Assembly (NCBI RefSeq): GCF_003732705.1
Contig: NZ_MOBR01000010.1
Coordinates: 1-53,491, forward strand
Direction: 5' to 3'
DNA length: 53,491 nucleotides
Origin: Pseudomonas frederiksbergensis
GTDB lineage: Bacteria > Pseudomonadota > Gammaproteobacteria > Pseudomonadales > Pseudomonadaceae
Under the pieces are notes generated by a model, which was not told where the DNA came from, did no database searches, and worked only from the letters and a program-made list of their open reading frames with translations. This document shows, one piece after another, positions 17,001-23,733 of this stretch. Within the stretch, counting starts at the first letter, position 1. Each line of letters opens with the position of its first letter. The position numbers and the translations under genes were made by a program.

Positions 17001-19220
17001 ACGGGCGGCGATGCTGAAGGCGATTCGTTCTCCGCTATCGAGAAGGTCATCGGCTCGGCGTATGACGATGTGTTCAACTCTTCCACTGCGGGCTCCTTCA
17101 CCCTGCAGGGCGGGGCTGGCAATGACGTCTACATCGTCAACAACAGCGCGTCGGCGGTGATCGTCGAAGCAGTCGGTGGTGGTGACGACGAAGTACGCAC
17201 CAACCAGGCCAGCCTGGGCATGTACAACAACGTCGAACGCATGACCTACACCGGCACCGGCAACTTCACCGGTCGCGGCAACGCTTCTGACAACATCATC
17301 ACCGGCGGTGTGGGGAACGACACCTTGCTGGGTGGCGGTGGCGCCGACAGTTTCATCGGCGGCGCCGGCACCGATACCGTCAGCTACGACGACAGCACGG
17401 TCGCCGTGACGCTTAACTTCAAGACCGGCGTATACAGCGGCATTGCGGCGGGCGACACCTATACCGATATCGAACTGATTCGCGGCACGCAGTACGGCGA
17501 TACGTTTATGGGCGGGGCGTTGGCGGATAAATTCGACGGTGGCGCTGGCACCGACATCGCGGATTACTCGCAGTCCGGCCAGGGCGTGACCTTGACACTC
17601 GGTGCGGCGGGGATCGGGTCGGGCGTCGGCAGCGGTGGCGATGCCGAGGGCGACAGCTTCTTGGGGATCGAGAAAATCATCGGTTCGGCTTACAACGATG
17701 TCTTCATCGCCAATACCAACTCCGCCGGGTTCACCGTGCAGGGTGGCGCAGGCGATGATGTCTATGTCCTCAACAACGCCACCTATGGCGCGATTGTCGA
17801 GTTGGCCGGTGGCGGCAATGATGAAGTGCGCACCAATCAGGGCTACTACCAGATGAATGCGGGTATCGAGCGCCTGACCTACACCGGCATCCTCGATTTC
17901 CAGGCACGGGGTAATGCGCTCGACAACGTCATCACGGGCGGGGCCGGTAACGACATCCTGATGGGCGGCGACGGAGGCGACACCTTCATTGGCGGGGCTG
18001 GTTTCGATACCGTCAGCTACAACGACATCGGGCCGGTCGGCGTGACGATCAACCTCAGGACGGGTGAGCATACGGCGATCGCCAAGGGCGATACCTTTGA
18101 CAGCATCGAGAAGTTTGTCGGGTCGGGTCGTGACGATGTCTTTGTCGGTAACGACGAGGTCAATAATTTCGATGGTGGCTTTAGTCGGGATACCGTCAGT
18201 TTTGCCTTTGAAACCTCGGCGATCACGCTGGACCTTACCAAGCCGTTCACCGGGGTGGCGGCAGGGGACACCTACACCAACATTGAGAACTGGGAAGGGA
18301 CGGCGTTCAACGACACGTTGATCGGTGGTGCCGGCATCGAGACGTTTATCGGTGGCAAGGGCGCTGACTTTATCGATGGCGGGGCCGGGCTCTCTGACAC
18401 GGCCTGGTACATCGGCAGTTCGGCAGCGGTACAAATCAACTTGCTGGCAGGCACGGTGACCGGCGGCGATGCGACCGGTGATGTACTGGTCAACATTGAA
18501 GGCCTGCATGGCTCGGCGTTCGACGACACCCTGACGGGCACCGCCATTCAAAACGAGCTCTTTGGCGGCGAAGGGAATGATCTGGTTTATGGGGGCGACG
18601 GCAACGACTCCATCTATGGTGGCAAGTACGAGCCCTATGCTATCAACGGCCCGGATCGCAGTGGCGTCGCCGAAGCGGACCAACTCTTTGGCGGCAACGG
18701 TGACGATACTATTTTCAGCGCCAACAACGATGTCGGGAGCGTCCTGCACGGTGATGCCGGCAACGACTACCTCAAAGTCTACGCAGGCATTGCTTATGGC
18801 GATGACGGGAGTGACCAGCTGTGGGGCGAGGGCCCTGAGTACCAACTGCATGGTGGTGCGGGTTCGGACACCCTGATCATGACCGGCGGTGGCTATGCCT
18901 ATGGCGGCGAGGGCAGCGACACCTACTCGGTGCAATCGTCTACCAGCGTAATGATCAAGGATATCGGCAGCTCGGGCGGTGATAAAGTCGAGCTCATGAA
19001 CATCCAGTCCTACGCCGACGTGATCATCAAGACCGATGGCACCAACGCCTTCATCTTCAATGCCGTGGAATGGAACGCCGGCAACCAGAACAACGCGGTG
19101 ATTCTTGCCGACTGGTATGCGGGCTCCAACACCATCGAGTCATTCACCACCGTCAATGGCGACTCGTTCACCATTCCGGTCGTAGGGCAGGCCATGTCTG
19201 ATCATCTGTCGATGGTCTGA
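14076..19220 (+). CDS. Giant RTX-type calcium-binding repeat protein, probably secreted
   Basis: The protein has 1714 residues and no Sec signal peptide. It consists of about six modules of 208-212 residues. Each has a VERLTYTGTGNFTGRGN-like strand set, one or two GGAGNDLLIGGAG-type RTX nonapeptides, then SYED..GVTINLKTGVHTGIAAGDTFSGIEVIRG. A denser RTX block (GGEGNDLVYGGDGNDSIYGG) lies at about 1490-1640. The last 80 residues lack RTX repeats and end hydrophobic-acidic, as in type I secretion substrates. RTX motifs bind calcium outside the cell. No enzymatic domain is visible, so adhesin or surface-layer-like roles are possible but unproven. No ABC transporter, membrane fusion or TolC gene lies in the window. 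AAGGAAG supports the start and a terminator follows. Confidence 0.85.
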   Translation: MAVINGTNGADTLVGTAGDDQIRGLAGDDVLNGGDGNDLLIGGAGADQLIGGAGIDIASYEDDVSGAGVTINQKTGVNTGLALGDTFSGIEVIRGTAYSDNFVGGTAADNFDGSGGYDTLSYSTSAQAVNITVTGTTGTGVGGDAQGDTFSNIEVITGSAFNDVFTATSGSATFYGGAGNDVYIINSASGVGVGESAGGGDDEVRTNQLNMGMNANVERLTYTGTGNFTGRGNDGDNIITGGAGNDLLIGGAGADQLIGGAGIDIASYEDIVSGVGVTINLKTGVHTGIAAGDTFSGIEVIRGSSYVDNFVGGTAADTFDGAGGSDTLSYSTSAQAVNITVTGTTGTGVGGDAQGDTFSNIETITGSVFDDVFTATSGSATFYGGAGNDVYIINSASGVGVGESAGGGDDEVRTNQLNMGMNANVERLTYTGTGNFTGRGNDGDNIITGGAGNDLLIGGAGADQLIGGAGIDIASYEDIVSGVGVTINLKTGVHTGIAAGDTFSGIEVIRGSSYVDNFVSDASVTNFDGGAGNDTLSFAGSAQAINLTMANGVGSGVGGDAQGDTFSNIEVIIGSAFDDVYTVTSGNATFYGGAGNDVYIINAGAMGVGELAGGGDDEIRTNQASMGMSAEVERLTYTGTTNFTGRGNAGDNIITGGAGNDLLIGGAGADQLIGGAGIDTASYEDSTAAGVTVNLKTGVNAGFAAGDTFSGIEIIRGSQNGDTFVSGLEANIFDGGTAGGVDTVDYSTSAQAVNITLTTLGVGSGQGGDAQGDTFTNIEKIVGSAQDDVFTTGAATFTLQGGAGNDIYVFNGPAYQAVIEVAGGGDDEVRTSMANLALSAEVERLTYTGTGNFIGTGNAGNNIITGNIGNDLLMGGAGADVFIGAAGTDTVTYDDSTVGVTINLKTGVHTGIAAGDTFDGIEVIRGSKFSDTFVAGANIDKFEGGAVGTDNIDVVDYSLSSAAINLTLASGTGTGTGGDAEGDSFSAIEKVIGSAYDDVFNSSTAGSFTLQGGAGNDVYIVNNSASAVIVEAVGGGDDEVRTNQASLGMYNNVERMTYTGTGNFTGRGNASDNIITGGVGNDTLLGGGGADSFIGGAGTDTVSYDDSTVAVTLNFKTGVYSGIAAGDTYTDIELIRGTQYGDTFMGGALADKFDGGAGTDIADYSQSGQGVTLTLGAAGIGSGVGSGGDAEGDSFLGIEKIIGSAYNDVFIANTNSAGFTVQGGAGDDVYVLNNATYGAIVELAGGGNDEVRTNQGYYQMNAGIERLTYTGILDFQARGNALDNVITGGAGNDILMGGDGGDTFIGGAGFDTVSYNDIGPVGVTINLRTGEHTAIAKGDTFDSIEKFVGSGRDDVFVGNDEVNNFDGGFSRDTVSFAFETSAITLDLTKPFTGVAAGDTYTNIENWEGTAFNDTLIGGAGIETFIGGKGADFIDGGAGLSDTAWYIGSSAAVQINLLAGTVTGGDATGDVLVNIEGLHGSAFDDTLTGTAIQNELFGGEGNDLVYGGDGNDSIYGGKYEPYAINGPDRSGVAEADQLFGGNGDDTIFSANNDVGSVLHGDAGNDYLKVYAGIAYGDDGSDQLWGEGPEYQLHGGAGSDTLIMTGGGYAYGGEGSDTYSVQSSTSVMIKDIGSSGGDKVELMNIQSYADVIIKTDGTNAFIFNAVEWNAGNQNNAVILADWYAGSNTIESFTTVNGDSFTIPVVGQAMSDHLSMV
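14427..15633 (+). repeat. Near-identical 624-bp tandem duplication inside the RTX gene
   Basis: Segments starting at 14427 and 15051 repeat with a period of 624 bases (208 codons). From about 14577 to 15009 against 15201 to 15633 I saw a single difference by eye (ttattg versus ttactg). The other modules of the gene differ far more, so this pair is a recent duplication or has been homogenised by recombination. Confidence 0.85.
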
Positions 19221-19239
19221 CGCTCAGGCGGTACGTAAC

Positions 19240-19280
19240 AAAAACGGCGAAACCTGAAGTTGAGGTTTCGCCGTTTTTTT
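19240..19280 (+). terminator. Terminator of the RTX gene
   Basis: AAAAACGGCGAAACCT and AGGTTTCGCCGTTTTTTT form a long stem with a T tract, 20 bases after the stop codon. Confidence 0.9.
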
Positions 19281-19306
19281 CGCCCGGAACTTTCTTTCCT
19301 CCAGAC

Positions 19307-19348
19307 AAAAGAAAACCCCCGATCAGCCAGAGGCTCATCGGGGGTTTC
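19307..19348 (-). terminator. Terminator of nrdA
   Basis: On the minus strand AAACCCCCGAT and ATCGGGGGTTTTC pair around a 14-base loop and are followed by a T-rich run. It lies just after the nrdA stop, so nrdA ends here and no nrdB follows in the transcript. Confidence 0.85.
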
Positions 19349-19381
19349 AGATAAGCGCCTTTCAGCGCCTACCGGCTCAGC

Positions 19382-22276
19382 TTATTGGCAAGCTTCGCAA
19401 TCCGGCTCGTCGATGGCGCAAGCCTTCGGCACTGGAGCAGGACCGGCGGGAGCGGCCAGGACCGAATCTTCACCGTGGTTGCCGCCGCTGGAAACAGCGT
19501 TCAGCTTGCCGGTGTTGATGGTCGACTTCTCGGTGCTGGTCGCGGCCAGGGCACGGAGGTAGTAAGTGGTTTTCAGGCCACGATACCAAGCCATGCGGTA
19601 GGTCACGTCCAGCTTCTTGCCCGAAGCGCCGGCGATGTACAGGTTCAGGGACTGCGCCTGGTCGATCCACTTCTGACGACGGCTGGCCGCGTCAACGATC
19701 CACTTGGTGTCCACTTCGAAAGCCGTCGCGTAGAGCTCTTTGAGTTCTTGCGGGATGCGCTCGATTTGCTGCACCGAACCGTCGTAGTACTTCAGGTCGT
19801 TGATCATGACCGAGTCCCACAGACCGCGAGCCTTCAGGTCGCGAACCAGGTACGGGTTGATCACGGTGAATTCGCCCGACAGGTTCGATTTCACGTAGAG
19901 GTTCTGGTAGGTCGGTTCGATCGACTGCGAGACGCCAGTGATGTTGGCGATGGTCGCGGTCGGTGCGATGGCCATGATGTTGGAGTTACGAATGCCTTTC
20001 TGTACACGGGCACGAACCGGTGCCCAGTCCAGGGATTCGTTCAGGTCAACGTCGATGTACTTCTGGCCACGTTGCTCGATCAGGATCTGTTGCGAATCCA
20101 GCGGCAGGATGCCTTTGGACCACAGCGAACCCTGGAACGTCTCGTAGGCGCCGCGCTCGTCGGCCAGGTCGCAGGAAGCCTGGATCGCGTAGTAGCTGAC
20201 CGCTTCCATGGACTTGTCGGCGAACTCGACGGCCGCGTCGGAACCGTAAGGAATGTGCTGCAGGTACAGCGCATCCTGGAAGCCCATGATGCCCAGGCCG
20301 ACCGGACGGTGCTTGAAGTTGGAGTTCTTCGCTTGTGGCACCGAGTAGTAGTTGATGTCGATCACGTTATCGAGCATGCGAACGGCGGTGTTCACGGTGC
20401 GTTCCAGCTTGGCGGTGTCCAGCTTGCCGTTGGTGATGTGGTTCGGCAGGTTGATCGAGCCCAGGTTGCAAACGGCGATCTCGTCCTTGTTGGTGTTCAA
20501 GGTGATCTCGGTGCACAGGTTCGAGCTGTGGACCACGCCCACGTGCTGCTGCGGGCTGCGCAGGTTGCACGGGTCTTTGAAGGTCAGCCATGGGTGGCCG
20601 GTTTCAAACAGCATGGACAGCATTTTGCGCCACAGGTCTTTGGCCTGGATGGTCTTGAACAGCTTGATCTTGCCTGGGTACTGGGACAGGGCTTCGTAGT
20701 ACTCGTAACGCTCTTCGAAGGCCTTGCCGGTCAGGTCGTGCAGATCCGGTACTTCGGATGGCGAGAACAGGGTCCACGGGCCGTCATCGAAGACGCGCTT
20801 CATGAACAGGTCAGGGATCCAGTTGGCGGTGTTCATGTCGTGGGTACGACGACGATCATCACCGGTGTTCTTACGGAGCTCGATGAACTCCTCGATGTCC
20901 ATGTGCCAGGTTTCCAGGTAGGCACATACAGCGCCTTTGCGCTTGCCACCCTGGTTAACGGCAACGGCGGTGTCGTTCACTACTTTGAGGAACGGAACAA
21001 CGCCCTGGGATTTGCCGTTGGTGCCCTTGATGTACGAACCCAAGGCACGAACCGGGGTCCAGTCGTTGCCCAGGCCGCCCGCAAATTTGGACAACATGGC
21101 GTTGTCGTGGATCGCGTGATAGATGCCCGACAGGTCATCCGGCACGGTGGTCAGGTAGCAGCTCGACAGCTGTGGACGCAGGGTGCCGGCGTTGAACAGG
21201 GTCGGGGTCGAGGACATGTAGTCGAAGGACGACAACAGGTTGTAGAACTCGATCGCACGGTCTTCCTTGTTCTTCTCTTCGATCGCCAGGCCCATGGCCA
21301 CGCGCATGAAGAAGATCTGCGGCAGTTCGAAGCGGATACCGTCCTTGTGGATGAAGTAACGGTCGTACAGGGTTTGCAGGCCCAGGTACGTGAACTGCTG
21401 ATCGCGCTCGTGGTTGATCGCCTTGCCGAGTTTTTCCAGGTCAAAAGTGGCCAGGATCGGGTTCAGCAATTCGAATTCGATACCCTTGGCGATGTACGAA
21501 GGCAGGGCCTTGGCGTACAGGTCGACCATTTCGTGGTGAGTGGCGCTTTCAGCGACTTGCAGGAAGCTCAGGCCTTCGGCACGCAGGGTGTCCATCAGCA
21601 GGCGGGCGGTAACGAACGAGTAGTTCGGCTCACGCTCAACCAGGGTACGGGCGGTCATCACCAGGGCGGTGTTGACGTCGGTCAGGGCCACGCCGTCGTA
21701 CAGGTTTTTCAGGGTCTCGCGCTGGATCAGGTCGCCGTCGACTTCTTCCAGGCCTTCGCACGCTTCGGTGACGATGGTGTTCAGGCGACCCATGTCCAGA
21801 GGCGCAAAGGTGCCATCGGCGCGGGTGATACGGATCGACGGGTGAGCGTTGACGGTTTCTTCGGTCGGTGCGTGGGCAGCGCGTTCTTTCGAACGACCGT
21901 CACGGTAGATCACGTAGTCGCGAGCGACTTTCTGCTCGCCGGCACGCATCAAGGCCAGTTCAACCTGGTCCTGGATTTCTTCGATGTGGATGGTGCCGCC
22001 CGAAGGCATGCGACGCTTGAAGGTCGCGGTGACTTGTTCGGTCAGGCGGGCAACGGTGTCGTGGATTCGCGACGAGGCAGCAGCGGTGCCGCCCTCAACT
22101 GCGAGAAACGCTTTGGTGATGGCGACGGTGATTTTGTCATCGGTGTAAGGAACGACAGTGCCGTTACGCTTGATCACGCGCAGTTGGCCAGGCGCGGTGG
22201 CGGACAGATCCGAAGTCGAATCAGCGGCCTGCGGCAAGGTGCCCTGCGGGTTCTCGCGAGTTGTGTCGGTTTGCAT
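19382..22276 (-). CDS. nrdA: NrdA, class Ia ribonucleotide reductase large subunit
   Basis: The protein is 964 residues from ATG 22276. Two ATP-cone domains sit at the N-terminus (RVIKRNGTVVPYTDDKI near 32, and IRITRADGTFAPLDM near 130), longer than the single cone of E. coli. The ten-stranded barrel has the active-site Cys in SSCYLTTVP, the NLCTEI triad (Asn, Cys, Glu), VCNLGSINL with the partner Cys, and Tyr-containing C-terminal segments. The tail CEACQ holds the redox-relay cysteines. The enzyme reduces ribonucleoside diphosphates with the radical subunit NrdB. nrdB is not adjacent, since a terminator and the convergent RTX gene follow. Upstream residues in the longer frame do not belong to the family. 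Confidence 0.96.
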   Translation of the reverse strand: MQTDTTRENPQGTLPQAADSTSDLSATAPGQLRVIKRNGTVVPYTDDKITVAITKAFLAVEGGTAAASSRIHDTVARLTEQVTATFKRRMPSGGTIHIEEIQDQVELALMRAGEQKVARDYVIYRDGRSKERAAHAPTEETVNAHPSIRITRADGTFAPLDMGRLNTIVTEACEGLEEVDGDLIQRETLKNLYDGVALTDVNTALVMTARTLVEREPNYSFVTARLLMDTLRAEGLSFLQVAESATHHEMVDLYAKALPSYIAKGIEFELLNPILATFDLEKLGKAINHERDQQFTYLGLQTLYDRYFIHKDGIRFELPQIFFMRVAMGLAIEEKNKEDRAIEFYNLLSSFDYMSSTPTLFNAGTLRPQLSSCYLTTVPDDLSGIYHAIHDNAMLSKFAGGLGNDWTPVRALGSYIKGTNGKSQGVVPFLKVVNDTAVAVNQGGKRKGAVCAYLETWHMDIEEFIELRKNTGDDRRRTHDMNTANWIPDLFMKRVFDDGPWTLFSPSEVPDLHDLTGKAFEERYEYYEALSQYPGKIKLFKTIQAKDLWRKMLSMLFETGHPWLTFKDPCNLRSPQQHVGVVHSSNLCTEITLNTNKDEIAVCNLGSINLPNHITNGKLDTAKLERTVNTAVRMLDNVIDINYYSVPQAKNSNFKHRPVGLGIMGFQDALYLQHIPYGSDAAVEFADKSMEAVSYYAIQASCDLADERGAYETFQGSLWSKGILPLDSQQILIEQRGQKYIDVDLNESLDWAPVRARVQKGIRNSNIMAIAPTATIANITGVSQSIEPTYQNLYVKSNLSGEFTVINPYLVRDLKARGLWDSVMINDLKYYDGSVQQIERIPQELKELYATAFEVDTKWIVDAASRRQKWIDQAQSLNLYIAGASGKKLDVTYRMAWYRGLKTTYYLRALAATSTEKSTINTGKLNAVSSGGNHGEDSVLAAPAGPAPVPKACAIDEPDCEACQ

Positions 22277-22632
22277 GGGTGTCTCCACGTTCTCTATGTT
22301 TGTTTGGGCACCATCACGGTGCCCACCGTTCCGTCCTGAAGCACTACAACCAGCGAGCGCCGGGCATAACAACTTCGGGACAGTCGGAAGGGGGCTATAG
22401 GGCGCCGCTTCCATGCCGAAGTCTTTGGTCCCAAGCCATGGGCTGAAGACCGAATTCGTGTTGGGTGACAGTTGGGGACTGCAACACCCGTACCGTTTTT
22501 GCCGTTTTGGGCTCAAAAACAGTCGCCATCCGCTCGTGCGGTTTGGGCTTCTTGAAATACGTTTGGTTCAACCAGACAAAGGCAATAAAAGCGCTTGAAA
22601 TCGGTGTCTGATTTGTGTTTGGTTTTTTGGCT

Positions 22633-22654
22633 AAAACCCTACATGTAGGGTTTT
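22633..22654. promoter_or_regulatory. Perfect 22-bp palindrome in the nrdA leader, NrdR-box-like
   Basis: AAAACCCTAC followed by ATGTAGGGTTTT is a perfect palindrome. Its core ACCCTACATGTAGGGT matches the NrdR-box pattern ACACTATATATAGTGT at 12 of 16 positions. It would lie about 10-31 bases into the nrdA transcript. As an RNA hairpin followed by T-rich sequence it could equally act as an attenuator. Confidence 0.5.
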
Positions 22655-22670
22655 TTCAGCGCCGAGGTAC

Positions 22671-22700
22671 AAGATAATGCGTTTTGGGGGGTGATTGCAA
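22671..22700 (-). promoter_or_regulatory. Candidate sigma-70 promoter of nrdA
   Basis: The minus strand reads TTGCAA, 18 bases, TATCTT. The predicted transcript starts near 22664, leaving a leader of nearly 390 bases before the nrdA ATG. The match is moderate; its support comes from the flanking DnaA box and palindrome. Confidence 0.45.
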
Positions 22701-22709
22701 CGTACTACC

Positions 22710-22730
22710 TGTGGATAAACCTGTGCGTAA
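22710..22730 (-). promoter_or_regulatory. DnaA box upstream of nrdA, with a degenerate second box
   Basis: On the minus strand 22718-22710 reads TTATCCACA, the perfect DnaA box. TTACGCACA at 22730-22722, in the same orientation, is a two-mismatch version. The perfect box ends 10 bases upstream of the proposed -35 element. DnaA control of nrdAB is established in E. coli. Confidence 0.6.
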
Positions 22731-22885
22731 ATTGTGTGTGAAACGTGGAAACAGCGTGTAGGCCGCGACCCTACTGGAGTAGACCGTTTGTCACGGTATT
22801 TTCACAATCGAAAACAGCCTGGGCGGTTTTTTAAGGGCGCGAACCCTATCACAAAAAACCGGGTTGTCCGAACGCATTTGCCGAC

Positions 22886-22914
22886 TTGTTTTCTCGTTGA
22901 GCGACGTTTATACA
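22886..22914 (+). promoter_or_regulatory. Candidate sigma-70 promoter of the RstA/RstB-like pair
   Basis: TTGTTT, 17 bases, TATACA (continuing TATACAAT) fits a sigma-70 promoter with optimal spacing. Transcription would start near 22921, about 90 bases above the GTG start codon. Confidence 0.5.
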
Positions 22915-23010
22915 ATCGGCCGGTACACACGCATTTTTATCCTCCCCAATCATTACAAAAAGACGGGCGGATCCTTTCTTATTAGTGTTGTTGGCAAGCA
23001 GAGGTCACCC

Positions 23011-23733
23011 GTGGAGCAAGAAGCCTGGCAGGTATTGATTGTCGAAGACGACCAGCGTCTGGCCGAACTGACCCGCGATTACCTGGAAGCCAATGGCCTG
23101 CGCGTATCGATCGAAGGCAACGGTGCCCTGGCCGCCGTGCGGATCATCAAGGAGCAACCGGACCTGGTGATCCTCGACCTGATGCTGCCCGGCGAAGACG
23201 GCCTGAGCATTTGCCGCAAGGTGCGCGACAAGTACGACGGCCCGATCCTGATGCTCACTGCCCGCACCGACGACACCGATCAGATTCTCGGCCTGGACCT
23301 GGGCGCCGACGACTACGTGTGCAAACCGGTGCGCCCGCGTTTGTTGCTGGCACGCATCCAGGCCTTGTTGCGCCGCAGCGAAGCCCCGGAAGTGGCCCCG
23401 GAAAAACTCCGCCGTTTGCAATTCGGTCCGCTGGTGGTGGACAACGCGTTGCGCGAAGCCTGGCTCAATGACCACGGCATCGAACTGACCAGCGCCGAGT
23501 TCGACCTGCTGTGGCTGCTGGTGGCCAACGCCGGGCGCATTTTGTCCCGGGAAGAAATCTTCACCGCCCTGCGCGGCATTGGCTATGACGGCCAGGACCG
23601 CTCCATCGACGTGCGCATCTCGCGCATCCGCCCGAAAATCGGCGACGACCCGGAGCATCCACGGCTGATCAAGACCGTGCGCAGTAAAGGTTATTTGTTC
23701 GTGCCGGAAGCCTGCGTAGACCTGCCGCTGTGA
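23011..23733 (+). CDS. OmpR-family response regulator, RstA-like
   Basis: The protein is 240 residues from a GTG with AGAGG six bases upstream; the longer frame's extra residues are non-coding leader. The receiver (about 7-120) has VEDDQRL, the phospho-Asp in LVILDLMLPGEDG, TARTDD and CKPVRP. The winged-helix DNA-binding domain (about 140-235) ends with RISRIRPKIGDDPEHPRLIKTVRSKGYLF. It overlaps its kinase by four bases. The same pair lies next to nrdA in P. aeruginosa (PA1157-PA1158, from memory). The signal and targets are not evident from sequence. Confidence 0.9.
   Translation: MEQEAWQVLIVEDDQRLAELTRDYLEANGLRVSIEGNGALAAVRIIKEQPDLVILDLMLPGEDGLSICRKVRDKYDGPILMLTARTDDTDQILGLDLGADDYVCKPVRPRLLLARIQALLRRSEAPEVAPEKLRRLQFGPLVVDNALREAWLNDHGIELTSAEFDLLWLLVANAGRILSREEIFTALRGIGYDGQDRSIDVRISRIRPKIGDDPEHPRLIKTVRSKGYLFVPEACVDLPL

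Larger units (their letters stand above)
22277..23010. other. Long divergent control region between nrdA and the RstA-like gene
   Basis: Over 700 bases with no convincing gene. It holds the nrdA leader, palindrome, promoter and DnaA box, and the promoter of the two-component pair. It is more AT-rich than the flanking genes, and the short frames in it lack ribosome sites. Confidence 0.6.

Noticed and set aside
15438..18935. Long minus-strand frames (454 and 650 codons) opposite the RTX gene
   Set aside because: They mirror the repetitive RTX coding sequence, are repetitive themselves, and have no ribosome sites or recognisable domains.
19385..22339. 984-codon open frame on the plus strand opposite nrdA
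   Set aside because: It is a shadow of the GC-rich nrdA codons: low complexity, Val/Gly/Gln/His-rich, no family motifs, while the minus-strand frame is unmistakable NrdA.
22633..22660. The ACATGT palindrome as an ordinary gene terminator
   Set aside because: No gene ends nearby on either strand; it lies between divergent genes, so a regulatory role is more likely.
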